Assembly: GCF_038237375.1 (NCBI RefSeq)
Contig: NZ_CP151273.1
Coordinates: 682,001 to 746,000, forward strand
Source: Alcaligenes sp. SDU_A2
GTDB taxonomy: Bacteria; Pseudomonadota; Gammaproteobacteria; Burkholderiales; Burkholderiaceae_B
DNA: 64,000 bases
Direction of reading: 5' to 3'
The notes under the pieces were generated by a model that was given only the letters and a program-made list of their open reading frames with translations, did no database searches and was not told the origin of the DNA. Both the position numbers and the translations under genes were made by a program. This document shows, one piece after another, positions 44,910-54,344 of this stretch (its first letter is position 1; the number at the start of each line of letters is the position of its first letter).

Positions 44910-45725
44910 ATGACTCAGCACGACTCTGGCACGCCTAAGCCCACGGGAACGGCGGCTTTTTCTAAGTTTGTTCATTTGCTGCAACTGGTGGCAGACAGCC
45001 CGGAGCCCCTGAGCATCCCCAAGCTGGCGGCGCTTAGCGGGTATCCGCGGCCGACGGTGTATCGCAGCGTAGGAGGGCTGGTGGCCGAGGGGCTGCTGAT
45101 CGAGTCCTTGAATGGCGAAACCTACCAGTTGGGGCCACGTCTGATCCAGTTTGCCAGCCGTAGCTGGGATCGTTCCGAACTGCGTCTGGTGGCGGTGCAG
45201 GCACTGAAAGCCTTGCGTGACCAGACGGGGGAAACGGTACACTTGGCCGTGCCCAGCGACGACCGCATGGTGTATATCGAAAAGCTGGAAAGCACCAGTG
45301 CGGTACGCATGGCCTCGTACATTGGTTCCAGTGTCTGCATGCACTCGTCCTCGGTGGGCAAGGCCTATCTGGCCGCTTTGCCGCAGGCCCAGTGTCTGGA
45401 GCTTGTGCAGCGCCTGGAGTACACGCGCTTTACCGATCATACCGTGACCACGCCACAAGGCTTGTTGGAGCAGGTGCGCCAGGTACAAGAACAAGGCTGG
45501 TCGGTCGATGACGAGGAAAACGAAGCGGGCATTTACTGTTTCGGGGCGGTGATTCTAGGGGCGGGGCAAAAACCGGTCGCGGCCATCAGTATCAGTACCT
45601 TGAAGTTCATGCAGGCCCCCGACCCTATCCAGGCCTATGTGCAGCCTTTGCTGGACACGTGCCGGCACATCTCCCAGCGCATTATTCAAAGCCCGGTCTT
45701 GGCCGACAGCAAGCATATCTGGTAA
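44910..45725 (+). CDS. IclR family transcriptional regulator
   Basis: A 271-residue regulator. The N-terminal winged helix-turn-helix is at about 20-85 (FVHLLQLVADSPEPLSIPKLAALSGYPRPTVYRSVGGLVAEGLL). The GAF-like IclR effector domain contains GETVHLAVPSDDRMVYIEKLES, SSVGKAYLAALP and GWSVDDEENEAGIYCFGAVI. It most probably controls the cupin-SDR-tripartite transporter genes that follow on the same strand, where palindromes of IclR type lie at the first start codon. The ligand is unknown, perhaps an aromatic or sugar acid. Confidence 0.9.
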   Translation: MTQHDSGTPKPTGTAAFSKFVHLLQLVADSPEPLSIPKLAALSGYPRPTVYRSVGGLVAEGLLIESLNGETYQLGPRLIQFASRSWDRSELRLVAVQALKALRDQTGETVHLAVPSDDRMVYIEKLESTSAVRMASYIGSSVCMHSSSVGKAYLAALPQAQCLELVQRLEYTRFTDHTVTTPQGLLEQVRQVQEQGWSVDDEENEAGIYCFGAVILGAGQKPVAAISISTLKFMQAPDPIQAYVQPLLDTCRHISQRIIQSPVLADSKHIW

Positions 45726-46095
45726 GTTCACAGCCCGGTTCCGGCGGGTAGCCGGTACATCGGGGCCGTCCACGGCGTCGGTCTTGGGCTATGGCAAGCA
45801 CAGCGTCTAGGTCCAAGCCCGATTTTGGCCGACAGCCATTCGCGTGCGCCGTTCTACACCACTTCTTTGATTTTCTCCTGATCTTGTCTGGCCGGCCCTG
45901 TCCGGCGGGCTGGCAGCGGCATTCCGTGTGCGGCGATCTGTCTGCGGACACGACGGCGGCACTGGGTTTGCAGCCGTTTGCCGATTTTGTAGACTCCCTG
46001 CGCCATCCTGTTTTGACCCCTCCTGATTTTTTATACCTCAATATTCCAGGGTTATCCCTAATGGGCGTTGCTTGAGTTGAATCAATAAAATCTCA
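45726..46095. other. Intergenic region with a partial repeat of the iclR 3' end
   Basis: No convincing gene in this stretch. The segment 45815-45836 repeats 20 of 22 bases from the end of the iclR gene (45689-45710), so part of it may be a remnant of a duplicated gene end. The last 40 bases are AT-rich (TTGAGTTGAATCAATAAAAT) and look like the promoter of the catabolic cluster. Confidence 0.4.
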
Positions 46096-46128
46096 TCCAT
46101 AATATGGACTGTTTGACCACAATATGGA
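46096..46128 (+). promoter_or_regulatory. Predicted IclR-family operator pair
   Basis: A perfect 13-bp palindrome TCCATAATATGGA (46096-46108) and a half-conserved second copy CCACAATATGGA (46117-46128), 21 bases apart centre to centre (two helical turns). They lie between the promoter-like sequence and the cupin start codon, where bound repressor would block expression. Confidence 0.55.
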
Positions 46129-46135
46129 TAACGCA

Positions 46136-46663
46136 ATGACCGACTCAAAGCCCGATTTCGATAAGCTCACGCCCTATCAGTACCCCAATCCCAAGGAAGC
46201 GGCCCTGGAAATCGTGGTTCCGCATGCGATTCCCGAGGACGAGCGGGTCTGGGTGCCCCAGGCTGAAAATGTCTGGTTCCGCCCGCTCTGTCTGAACGCC
46301 AGCCAGGGCTACTGGACCAATTTGCTGCGCGTGCGCAAGTCGGGCGTGTTGAGCCGCCACCGTCACCCCCAGGCGGTGCATGGTTTTGTGCTGAAAGGCC
46401 GCTGGCGTTATCTGGAGCACGATTGGGAAGCCACCGAAGGCAGCTACGTGTACGAGCCGCCTGGCGAAACCCACACCTTGTACGTGCCCGAGGACGTGGA
46501 AGAGATGATTACCTACTTCACCGTGAACGGCCTGATGTACTACACCGATCCCTGGGGCAACGGCACTGGTTTCGAGGACGTGTTCACCAAGATCGACATG
46601 TGCCGCAAGCACTACACCGAAGTCGGTCTGGGCGAAGACTTCGTTGACCAGTTCATTCGTTGA
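46136..46663 (+). CDS. Cupin protein of the 2,4'-dihydroxyacetophenone dioxygenase type
   Basis: A single-domain cupin of 175 residues. Motif 1 is SRHRHPQAVHGFVLKGRWRYLEHDWEA with metal-ligand candidates H75, H77 and H82; motif 2 is GSYVYEPPGETHTLYVPED with H113. It resembles the DAD/ChrR-like cupins that cleave aryl or aliphatic diketo substrates with Fe(II), but the substrate here is unknown. I chose the ATG at 46136; an in-frame ATG at 46124 overlaps the second operator. It is the first gene of the cupin-SDR-TctC-TctB-TctA-SDR cluster. Confidence 0.75.
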   Translation: MTDSKPDFDKLTPYQYPNPKEAALEIVVPHAIPEDERVWVPQAENVWFRPLCLNASQGYWTNLLRVRKSGVLSRHRHPQAVHGFVLKGRWRYLEHDWEATEGSYVYEPPGETHTLYVPEDVEEMITYFTVNGLMYYTDPWGNGTGFEDVFTKIDMCRKHYTEVGLGEDFVDQFIR

Positions 46664-46672
46664 GCACCGATC

Positions 46673-47401
46673 ATGACCGCATCGGTTCACTATGATTTTT
46701 CCGACCAGGTCGCCGTGGTTACCGGCGGCCGGGCGGGCATTGGCAAAGCCATTGCCGACAAGCTGGCCCAGGCCGGTGCCAGGGTGTCGATCTGGGACCT
46801 GAATGCCGATTTGTCCCAGCCGTTGCAGTTTCAGGTGGATATCGCCGATCCGCAATCGGTGCAGCGGGCGGCCCAGATGCTGTACGAGCAGACCGGACGC
46901 ATCGATATGTTGGTGAACAATGCGGGCTACGCCGGGCCGACCACGCCCTTGTGGGAGTACCCGGCCGACATCTGGCAAAAGATCATCGACATCAATCTGG
47001 TCGGGGTGTTTACCACTTGTCAGGTGGTGGTGCCGTATCTGCTCAAGCAGCCGCAGGGGCGCATTGTTAATATCGCGTCCCTGGCGGGTAAGGAGGGCAC
47101 GGCCAACGCTTCCGCATACAGCGCGGCCAAGGCGGGCGTGCTGGCTTTGACCAAGTCCTTGGGCAAAGAGCTGGCAGCCAGCAGCGTGCGGGTCAATGCG
47201 ATTGCGCCGGCCGCCATCAAGACGGCTTTGCTGGAGCAGATGTCGCCCCAGCATGTGCAGACCATGATAGATAAAAGCCCCATGCAGCGTCTGGGCACGG
47301 TGCAGGAAGTGGCCGAAATGACGGCTTGGCTGTGCTCGGATGCCTGCTCCTTCAATACGGGCGCGGTCTTTGATTTGTCCGGTGGCCGGGCGACGTACTG
47401 A
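46673..47401 (+). CDS. Short-chain dehydrogenase/reductase
   Basis: Classical NAD(P)-dependent SDR of 242 residues: nucleotide loop TGGRAGIG (17-24), NNAG (82-85), catalytic S136, Y149 and K153 (YSAAK) and a C-terminal DLSGGRATY. W41-D42 after strand beta-2 (SIWDLNAD) suggests preference for NAD. It starts 9 bases after the cupin gene and is followed by the transporter genes, so it probably oxidises the imported compound or a derivative. Confidence 0.88.
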   Translation: MTASVHYDFSDQVAVVTGGRAGIGKAIADKLAQAGARVSIWDLNADLSQPLQFQVDIADPQSVQRAAQMLYEQTGRIDMLVNNAGYAGPTTPLWEYPADIWQKIIDINLVGVFTTCQVVVPYLLKQPQGRIVNIASLAGKEGTANASAYSAAKAGVLALTKSLGKELAASSVRVNAIAPAAIKTALLEQMSPQHVQTMIDKSPMQRLGTVQEVAEMTAWLCSDACSFNTGAVFDLSGGRATY

Positions 47402-47444
47402 TTTTTTCGCAGCACACAATAAACAACACACACGAGACACATTT

Positions 47445-48419
47445 ATGACTCTGTTCAAACACACTTTGTTGGCCGCGTTTTCCTTCGCGGCTTTGTCCGC
47501 CACCCCGGCCCTGGCCGAGTACCCCAAGCGCCCGATCCAGATGATCGTGCCTTGGGCAGCGGGCGGCGGCACCGATACGGTGGCGCGCCTGGTGGCCGTG
47601 GGCCTGGAAAAAGAGCTGGGCAAGCCGGTCAATGTGGTCAACCGTCCGGGTGCCGGCGGGGTGATCGGTCACGCCGCGATCAGCAATGCCAAGGCGGACG
47701 GCTACACCATCGGTCTGGCGACGGCTGAATTGGTCAGCTACCGCTGGATGAAGACCTCGCCGCTGGCCTATAGCGATTTGCAGCCCGTGTCGCAGATGAA
47801 CTTCGACGCGGCCGCGTTCAGCGTCAAGGCCGATGGCGGTTGGGACAGCATCGATGCGGCCTTCGAGGACATTCGCAAGGAGCCGGCCGGCAAGTACAAG
47901 CTGTCGGGTATTCCTGCCGGTGCGGCGTACCACTTGGCCTTGGCCCAGGCGCTGACGCTGGCCGATATTGATCCCAAGAAAGTCACCGTGGTGCCTAGCC
48001 AGGGCGCGGCTCCCGGGTTCCAGGAACTGGCGGCCGGTGGCGTGCAGATCGTGGCGTCGGCCCTGCCCGAAGGCAAGACCATGCGCGATGCGGGGCTGGT
48101 CAAGACCTTGGCGGTCATGGCCGACGAGCGGCTGGCCTCCTTTCCCGACGTGCCTACGATAGGCGAAGCCACGGGACGTCCCCTGGCTGCCGGTACCTGG
48201 CGCGGTCTGGTCGGCCCTAAAGGCATGCCGGACGAGGCTGTGCAGGCCATTGCCGCTGCTGCGCAGAAAGTGGCCCAGTCGCCGGAGTTTCTGGACGCCA
48301 TGAACCGTGCCGGTTTTGGCGTGAAGTGGAGCAGCCCGCAGGATTTCGGGCAGTTCATGGCCAGTGCCGATGAAGCCAGCGGCAAGCTGATTCAAGAGCT
48401 TGGACTGGTGCAGCGCTGA
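47445..48419 (+). CDS. tctC: Tripartite tricarboxylate transporter substrate-binding protein (Bug/TctC)
   Basis: Periplasmic Bug-type receptor of 324 residues with a signal peptide ending ATPALA/EYPK. It has the family features YPKRPIQMIVPWAAGGGTDTVARLVA, VNRPGAGGVIGHAAISNAKADGYTI, and late GAAPGFQELAAGGVQI and FPDVPTIGEATG. The ATG at 47445 fits the signal peptide; the upstream open frame overlaps the SDR. Bug receptors bind carboxylated compounds. The ligand is unknown but should be the substrate of the adjacent cupin/SDR enzymes. Confidence 0.92.
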   Translation: MTLFKHTLLAAFSFAALSATPALAEYPKRPIQMIVPWAAGGGTDTVARLVAVGLEKELGKPVNVVNRPGAGGVIGHAAISNAKADGYTIGLATAELVSYRWMKTSPLAYSDLQPVSQMNFDAAAFSVKADGGWDSIDAAFEDIRKEPAGKYKLSGIPAGAAYHLALAQALTLADIDPKKVTVVPSQGAAPGFQELAAGGVQIVASALPEGKTMRDAGLVKTLAVMADERLASFPDVPTIGEATGRPLAAGTWRGLVGPKGMPDEAVQAIAAAAQKVAQSPEFLDAMNRAGFGVKWSSPQDFGQFMASADEASGKLIQELGLVQR

Positions 48420-48438
48420 TTGCGCGAAGGGTGGTCAC

Positions 48439-48906
48439 ATGCGAATCAATGATGCTGTAACGGGGCTGGTTCTGGCGATAGGCAGTGTGTGCCTGTTTCT
48501 GTATGCCCGCACGCTGCCCCAACTTCCCGGCCTGCCGTATGGCTTAGGCACTTTTCCGTCCGTGATCGCATGTGGCTTGTTGCTGGGCAGTGTGGGGCTG
48601 ATTTTTTCCGGCCTGCGCGACTGTCTGGCCGCCAAGGGGCAGGCGCAGGGGGCACCGGCCAAGGCCGCCGTGTCCTGGCGCGCCTTGCTGTATGCCGCCA
48701 GCGTGCCCGGTGCCATTGTGCTGTATATGGCGCTGGAGTCCTGGGTGGGCTTTGCACCCCTGTGTTTTGCGATTGTCTTTGCCATGATTGCCTGGCTGAC
48801 CCGGCGCTGGAAAATGGCCGCCGTGGTCGCGGCATGCACCACGGCCGTTATGTGGCTGGTGTTTGCCAAGATTCTGCAGGTTCCTTTGCCAACCATGCCG
48901 TTTTGA
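48439..48906 (+). CDS. tctB: Tripartite tricarboxylate transporter small subunit TctB
   Basis: A 155-residue membrane protein with four hydrophobic helices (about 5-25, 40-60, 85-105 and a split last segment around 108-148), the TctB/DUF1468 pattern. The LPGLPYGLGTFPSVIACGLLLGSVGLI sequence is characteristic. It lies between tctC and tctA, with a 19-base and a 21-base gap. Confidence 0.88.
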   Translation: MRINDAVTGLVLAIGSVCLFLYARTLPQLPGLPYGLGTFPSVIACGLLLGSVGLIFSGLRDCLAAKGQAQGAPAKAAVSWRALLYAASVPGAIVLYMALESWVGFAPLCFAIVFAMIAWLTRRWKMAAVVAACTTAVMWLVFAKILQVPLPTMPF

Positions 48907-48927
48907 TTTTTCTTCAAAGGAACTACT

Positions 48928-50445
48928 GTGTCTGCATTTTTAGATGCGCTGAACCAGGTGTTCAGCCTGCACGTCTTTCTGACGATTGTGTGCGCGGCGG
49001 TGTTCGGCCTGTTCATGGGCGCGATTCCCGGACTGACCGCCACGATGGCCACCGCCTTGCTGGTGCCGGTGACGTTTTTTATGGAGCCTATCCAGGCGAT
49101 TGCGGCGATTGTGTCGGCCACCGTCATGACCATGTTTGCCGGCGACATTCCCTGTGCCTTGCTGCGGATTCCCGGCACGCCCGCCTCGGCGGCCTATGCC
49201 GATGATGCCTACCTGATGGGCCGCAAGGGCCAGCCCGGCCAGACTTTGGGCGTGATGCTGCTGTGTTCGGCATTGGGCGGGATTCTGGCTATTTTGGTGA
49301 TTTCGCAGTTTGCGCCGTCGCTGGCGATGGTGTCGCTGAATTTCACCAGTTACGAGTATTTCTGGCTGGCGTTGCTGGGCCTGTCCAGCGCGGTGCTGGT
49401 CTCCCAGGGCAAGCCCTTGAAAGGCTGTATTTCCCTGGGGCTGGGTTTGCTGCTGTCCACGGTGGGCATGGATTCGGTCGTGGGCATGCCGCGCCTGACT
49501 TTTGGTAGCCTGGATCTGAGCGCCGGTATTTCCGTGCTGCCCACCATGATCGGCATTTTTGCGGTGACCGAACTGCTGCGCAAGCTGCCGACGCTGCGCC
49601 ATCCGCAGGAGACCTTACGGCCTTTGCAGACTAGCCATGTGTTCAAGGGCGCGGGCAAGCTGATTGCCCAGAACAAGCGCTCGGCGCTGGGCGGCACGAC
49701 CATAGGTACGTTGATCGGCATTTTGCCGGGCGCGGGTGCCGATATCGCCGCCTGGGTGGCGTATGCGATTTCCAAGCGTTTTTCCAAGACACCCGAAAAG
49801 TATGGCACCGGCCATCCCGAGGGGCTGATTGCGGCGGCGTCGTCCAATAATGCCTCGCTGACGGGCACCTATGTGCCGGCCCTGGTGTTCGGGATTCCGG
49901 GCGATACGGTAACCGCGATTGTGATCGGCGTCTTGCTGATGAAAGGTATTACCCCCGGCCCGATGGTATTTGTGACGGAAGCGCCGCTGGTGTATTCGGT
50001 CTACATCTCGTTTGTGGTGGCCAGCCTGTTGATGATTCCGCTGGGCTGGCTGGCGATACGCAGCGCGGGCCGGGTCTTGTCGGTGCCTGCCAGCATTCTG
50101 TACCCGATTATTTTGATGTTCTGCATTGTGGGTGCGTATTCGGCCAATAACTCGATTTTTGATGTGGGCATCATGTTGTGCATGGGTTTGGTGGCGTATT
50201 TCCTGGAAGAAAACGGCTTCCCGTCGGCACCGCTGATTCTGGCCTTGATTCTGGGCCCGCTGATCGAGGAGAACCTGATGAAGTCCTTGATTAAGGCCGA
50301 CGGCGATCTGTCCATGTTTTATGACCGTCCGCTGGCCATGTGGCTGGGCGCAATGACGGTCGTGATCTGGTTCTTCCTGGTGTTTGGGGGGGCGCTGCGC
50401 AAGCTGTTGCCTGCCCGCCAGTCCGGCGCTGTATCGGCGCGCTAA
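48928..50445 (+). CDS. tctA: Tripartite tricarboxylate transporter large permease TctA
   Basis: A 505-residue polytopic permease (DUF112/TctA) with about 11-12 transmembrane segments. Family motifs are GLFMGAIPGLTATMATALLVP, FAGDIPCALLRIPGTPASAAYADDAY, GTTIGTLIGILPGAGADIAAWVAYAISKRFSK and NNASLTGTYVPALVFGIPGDT. The start is GTG at 48928 with AAAGGA upstream. Together with tctC and tctB it makes a complete proton or sodium symporter. Confidence 0.93.
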   Translation: MSAFLDALNQVFSLHVFLTIVCAAVFGLFMGAIPGLTATMATALLVPVTFFMEPIQAIAAIVSATVMTMFAGDIPCALLRIPGTPASAAYADDAYLMGRKGQPGQTLGVMLLCSALGGILAILVISQFAPSLAMVSLNFTSYEYFWLALLGLSSAVLVSQGKPLKGCISLGLGLLLSTVGMDSVVGMPRLTFGSLDLSAGISVLPTMIGIFAVTELLRKLPTLRHPQETLRPLQTSHVFKGAGKLIAQNKRSALGGTTIGTLIGILPGAGADIAAWVAYAISKRFSKTPEKYGTGHPEGLIAAASSNNASLTGTYVPALVFGIPGDTVTAIVIGVLLMKGITPGPMVFVTEAPLVYSVYISFVVASLLMIPLGWLAIRSAGRVLSVPASILYPIILMFCIVGAYSANNSIFDVGIMLCMGLVAYFLEENGFPSAPLILALILGPLIEENLMKSLIKADGDLSMFYDRPLAMWLGAMTVVIWFFLVFGGALRKLLPARQSGAVSAR

Positions 50446-50470
50446 TACGCTTTACCGAGAAAGACGAATC

Positions 50471-51190
50471 ATGAGTTTTAAAGAGCAGTTGTTTGCAGGG
50501 CAAACCATTCTGGTGACGGGCGCGACCCAGGGCATAGGCGCAGGGATCGCGAATTATCTGCACAGTCTGGGTGCGCGGGTGGTGGCGGCCGGTCTGGGGG
50601 CCGAGCAGTCGGTGCTGCATCCGCAGATCGAGGTCAAGTTGGTCGATGTCAGCGATGCGGCATCGGTTCAGAGCCTGTTCGATGGGGACGAGCCGTTGCA
50701 CCATGTGGTGAACTGCGCCGGGGTGATCCGGCGTCAGGCCGAGCACCAGTTGGATGTGTTCGAGCAGGTACTGGACATTAACCTGACCGGCACCATGCGC
50801 GTGTGCAGCGGCGCGCGCGCCAAGCTGAAAGACTCCGGCGGCACGATTGTGAATATGGCGTCCATGCTGAGCTTTTTCGGCGGTTCGCTGGTGCCGGCGT
50901 ATGCTGCCAGCAAGGGCGGTGTGGCCCAGTTGACCAAGTCCCTGGCCTTGGCCTATGCCGCCGACGGCATTCGTGTCAATGCCGTGGCACCCGGCTGGAT
51001 TGCCACGCCGCTGACCCAGGATCTGCAAAACGATGCGGCGCGCTCCGGTGCCATCTTGTCGCGCACCCCCTTGAACCGCTGGGGTACGCCCGATGATATC
51101 GCCCATGCCGTGGCCTTTTTGTGCTCCGGCGCGGCTTCCTTCATGACCGGCGTGATTCTGCCGGTCGATGGCGGGTATCTAGTCGCCTGA
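50471..51190 (+). CDS. Short-chain dehydrogenase/reductase
   Basis: An SDR of 239 residues: TGATQGIG (16-23), NCAG (81-84), catalytic S131, Y144 and K148 (YAASK), and a C-terminal GVILPVDGGYLVA. It differs from the SDR at 46673, so the cluster probably carries out two redox steps. It is the last gene of the plus-strand catabolic cluster and converges with a second transporter set; only nine bases separate the two stop codons. Confidence 0.88.
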   Translation: MSFKEQLFAGQTILVTGATQGIGAGIANYLHSLGARVVAAGLGAEQSVLHPQIEVKLVDVSDAASVQSLFDGDEPLHHVVNCAGVIRRQAEHQLDVFEQVLDINLTGTMRVCSGARAKLKDSGGTIVNMASMLSFFGGSLVPAYAASKGGVAQLTKSLALAYAADGIRVNAVAPGWIATPLTQDLQNDAARSGAILSRTPLNRWGTPDDIAHAVAFLCSGAASFMTGVILPVDGGYLVA

Positions 51191-51199
51191 TTCCGGCCT

Positions 51200-52681
51200 T
51201 TAACGCTGCACCCGCTTCAGTATCCACGGCACGGCCAGGAACAGGGCGGCGGCGATATAGAAGCTGACGGCAATCGGGCTGTGCAGCAGCACCATGAAGT
51301 TGCCCTGGCCAGCGGCCAGGGCGGTGCGCAACTGGTTTTCGGCCATTGGCACCAGGATCATGCCGATCAGCAAAGGGGCGATGGGAAAACCGTAGACGCG
51401 CATGACATAGCTGAGCACACCCAGTCCGGCCATCATGCCCAGCTCGAAGGCCGAGCCGGACACCCCCCAGATGCCTATCATGGCAAAGACCAGAATACCG
51501 GCGTAGAGCTGCGGCTTGGGAATGTAGAGCAGCCGCACCCACAGACCCACCAGGGGCAGGTTCAGCACCAGTAGCATGCAGTTGCCTACGTACAGCGAAG
51601 CGATCAGGCCCCAGATCAGTTCCGGATTACTGGTAAATAAAAAGGGACCGGGTTGCAGGCCGTAGTTCTGGAAGGCCACCAGCAAAATGGCGGCCGTGGC
51701 CGATGTGGGTAGGCCCAGCGTCAGCAACGGCACCAGAATGCCGGCCGCAGCGGCATTGTTGGCGGCTTCCGGCCCGGCCACGCCTTCGATGGCACCGTGT
51801 CCGAATTCCTGTTTGTTTTTGGACAGGTTTTTTTCCAGCGAATACGACAGCATGGTGGGTAACTCGGACCCGCCGCCCGGAATGGCCCCCATAGGAAAAC
51901 CAATGGCGGTGCCGCGCAGCCAGGGTTTCCAGGAACGCTTCCATTCGTCGCGGGTCATGAAGGCTTTACCGCGTATGGGAATGATTTCTTCGTTCTGATG
52001 CCGAAAGCGGCTGGCCACATATAGGATTTCGCCCACGGCAAAGACCGAAACCAGCACCACGGTCAATTCCACGCCGTCCAGCAGGTCGGGCATGCCGAAG
52101 GTCATGCGTGGCTGGCCGGTCATGGCATCGATGCCGATCACACCCAGGGCCAGCCCCAGGAACAGCGAGATAAAGCCCCGCACCCGTGAGGTGCCCATAA
52201 CGACCGCGACCGAGGTAAAGGCCATGACGGTCAGCGCGAAGTAGTCCGCCGGGGTAAAAATAAAGGCCAGCTCGGCCACGGCGGGGGCGGCGAAGGTCAG
52301 CGCCAGCGTGGCGATGGTGCCGGCAATGAAAGAGCCGATGGCAGCGGTGGCCAGGGCGGCGGCACCGCGTCCGCGCCGGGCCATCTTGTTGCCTTCCAGC
52401 GCCGTCATCATGGAGCCGGCTTCGCCGGGGGTGTTGATGAGGATGGCGGTGGTGGACCCGCCGTACATGGCACCGTACAGCACGCCGGCAAACATGATGA
52501 ACGCCGATACCGGCCCGACCGACACGGTGACGGGCAGCAGCAGCGCGATGGTCAAGGCCGGGCCTATGCCGGGCAATATGCCGATGGCGGTGCCCAGTAC
52601 GGAACCGATCAAGGCCCACATCAGATTCATGGGCTGCAGGGCCACGCCAAAGCCGTGCAGCAGCATGGACAAGGTATCCAT
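51200..52681 (-). CDS. tctA: Second tripartite tricarboxylate transporter permease TctA
   Basis: A 493-residue TctA permease with [48 protein letters not shown] and [23 protein letters not shown], typical of the TctA type with a NTPGE motif. It is only distantly similar to the permease at 48928, so the two sets are not a recent duplication. Its start directly follows the tctB stop, in the order tctC-tctB-tctA. Confidence 0.93.
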   Translation of the reverse strand: MDTLSMLLHGFGVALQPMNLMWALIGSVLGTAIGILPGIGPALTIALLLPVTVSVGPVSAFIMFAGVLYGAMYGGSTTAILINTPGEAGSMMTALEGNKMARRGRGAAALATAAIGSFIAGTIATLALTFAAPAVAELAFIFTPADYFALTVMAFTSVAVVMGTSRVRGFISLFLGLALGVIGIDAMTGQPRMTFGMPDLLDGVELTVVLVSVFAVGEILYVASRFRHQNEEIIPIRGKAFMTRDEWKRSWKPWLRGTAIGFPMGAIPGGGSELPTMLSYSLEKNLSKNKQEFGHGAIEGVAGPEAANNAAAAGILVPLLTLGLPTSATAAILLVAFQNYGLQPGPFLFTSNPELIWGLIASLYVGNCMLLVLNLPLVGLWVRLLYIPKPQLYAGILVFAMIGIWGVSGSAFELGMMAGLGVLSYVMRVYGFPIAPLLIGMILVPMAENQLRTALAAGQGNFMVLLHSPIAVSFYIAAALFLAVPWILKRVQR

Positions 52682-53155
52682 TTACACCCCCGCGATCGGT
52701 AAAAAGCTGCCAAGTTGCAGGCCCAGCCTGCCGAACAGGAACCAGCAGGCGCTGCCCAGTGCCAGTCCTGATATCAGGTCCAGCAGCGCGCGGCGCGATC
52801 CTAGGGCACGGGCCACCAGCATGAAGCACACGGCGGCGGTCAGGGGCAGGCCCAGCGGCTCCATCAATAGCGACGGCAGCACGGCGGCCAGCAGCACGGT
52901 CAGAAAGGGGCCTTTGTCCATGCCGGGGTCGGCGGCCCGCTCCTGTTCGTCAAAAGCCGTGCCCCGGCTCATCTGCACCAGCAGCAAAATACCCAGCGCG
53001 ATCAGTCCCGCCCCGACCAGCGCCACGAACAGGCCCGGGCCGATGGCGGCGTATTGCGCGCTCAGCGTCAGGGACGAGGATGCATACAGACAGACGGCCC
53101 CCGCAAGGATGACCGCCAGCCCCAGCCACCAGGGCTGCCGGGGTACAGATGTCAT
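52682..53155 (-). CDS. tctB: Second TctB-type small transporter subunit
   Basis: A 157-residue membrane protein with four hydrophobic segments: [19 protein letters not shown], the [24 protein letters not shown] block, [36 protein letters not shown] and a final helix. The central cytoplasmic loop (about 62-80) is charged. It lies between its tctC (17-base gap) and tctA (adjacent). Confidence 0.85.
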   Translation of the reverse strand: MTSVPRQPWWLGLAVILAGAVCLYASSSLTLSAQYAAIGPGLFVALVGAGLIALGILLLVQMSRGTAFDEQERAADPGMDKGPFLTVLLAAVLPSLLMEPLGLPLTAAVCFMLVARALGSRRALLDLISGLALGSACWFLFGRLGLQLGSFLPIAGV

Positions 53156-53172
53156 GGACTATCTCCGCAGGC

Positions 53173-54132
53173 TTACTTGACCAGGCCCGCGTCGTGCAGG
53201 ATGGTGTTGATGCGTTGACTGTCGGCCTGGATGAACTGGCCGAAGGCTTCGCCGCCCAGGAAGTAGGGCTCCCAGCCCAGGCGCTCCATTGTGGCCTGCC
53301 ATTGCGGGCTGTCGTTCAGCTTGGCGAACCGCTCCACCCACTGGCGGTAGTTTTCTTCGGGCATGTCCACCGAGCCCAGAATGCCGCGCCAATTGGCGAT
53401 TTCCACGTCGTAGCCGGCTTCCTTGAAAGTGGGCACATTGTCCAGGCCTTTCATGCGTTTGTCCGAGGATACGGCCAGGATGCGGATGCGACCGCTGTCG
53501 GCAAACTGTTGGAACTCGGAAATGCCCGAAATACCGGCTTTTAGCGTGCCGTTGACGATGCCGGTGACGGTATCGGCTCCGCCGGCCTGGGGAATGTAGT
53601 TCAGCGCGGCGACCGGTACCTGGCCTTTCTGGGCCAGCAGGGCCAGCGCAATGTGGTCCACGCCGCCGGCTGAACCGCCGCCCACCGGCGTGCCGCCGGG
53701 GCTGGCTTTCAAGGCCTGCACGAAGTCGTCCAGTGTCTTGTAGGGCGAATCGGCCTTGACCGCCAGCACCAGGTATTCGGCGGTCAGGCGCGCCACCGGC
53801 TTGAACTTGCTTAGGTCGATGGGCGATTTGTTCATGGAAATCGAACCCACCGTAATGGCACCGAACACGGCCAGCGCATCGGGCTTGCCTTTTTGCGAGC
53901 GCTGAAAGTCCGCCAGACCGATGGTGCCGCCTGCGCCGCCTTTATTGGTAAAGCTGACGGTGCCGGTATAGATGCCTGCCTCGTTCATGGCGTGCATGGC
54001 TTGCCGGCCGGTGGAATCCCAGCCGCCGCCGGGGTTGGCGGGCAGCATCATGCTGACCTGGGCCTGGGCGGCCAGGGAGCCGCCCAGCAAGGCAGCGGCC
54101 AGCAAAGGGCGCAGAAAACGGTGGATTTTCAT
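53173..54132 (-). CDS. tctC: Second TctC/Bug substrate-binding protein
   Basis: A 319-residue periplasmic receptor with a signal peptide ending AAQAQ/VSMM and AGGAG boundaries usual for Bug proteins. It has [21 protein letters not shown] in place of the common PxxPGGxx[39 protein letters not shown] and [18 protein letters not shown]. The strong AGGAGA site lies 6 bases before the ATG at 54132. It opens a minus-strand operon divergent from the deoR-type gene. Confidence 0.9.
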   Translation of the reverse strand: MKIHRFLRPLLAAALLGGSLAAQAQVSMMLPANPGGGWDSTGRQAMHAMNEAGIYTGTVSFTNKGGAGGTIGLADFQRSQKGKPDALAVFGAITVGSISMNKSPIDLSKFKPVARLTAEYLVLAVKADSPYKTLDDFVQALKASPGGTPVGGGSAGGVDHIALALLAQKGQVPVAALNYIPQAGGADTVTGIVNGTLKAGISGISEFQQFADSGRIRILAVSSDKRMKGLDNVPTFKEAGYDVEIANWRGILGSVDMPEENYRQWVERFAKLNDSPQWQATMERLGWEPYFLGGEAFGQFIQADSQRINTILHDAGLVK

Positions 54133-54247
54133 GGTTTGTCTCCTAGTAAAAGGCGCAGTGATGTTTTGATTTTTTTCATTCATGCACAGGGGATAGTACC
54201 CCATGATGGCGTCGTGGCGTTGGGGCTGACCAAAGACTGTTCAGTAT

Positions 54248-54261
54248 TGTTCATACGAACA
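54248..54261. promoter_or_regulatory. GlpR/DeoR-like operator
   Basis: Inverted repeat TGTTC-ATAC-GAACA between the divergent tctC and deoR-type genes. Its half-sites resemble GlpR boxes (ATGTTCG / CGAACAT), though the centre is two bases shorter than in E. coli GlpR sites. Position suits control of one or both genes. Confidence 0.45.
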
Positions 54262-54344
54262 TTTTTGAGTCATAAAACTTTCATCTGAGCGTAACGGGGG
54301 CGTCATATAGGATTTCTACACTGCCTGCTATTCAAACGAAACCC

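Noticed and set aside
45791-46075. 94-codon open frame before the cupin gene
   Set aside because: No ribosome site, mixed low-complexity translation and overlap with the promoter/operator region.
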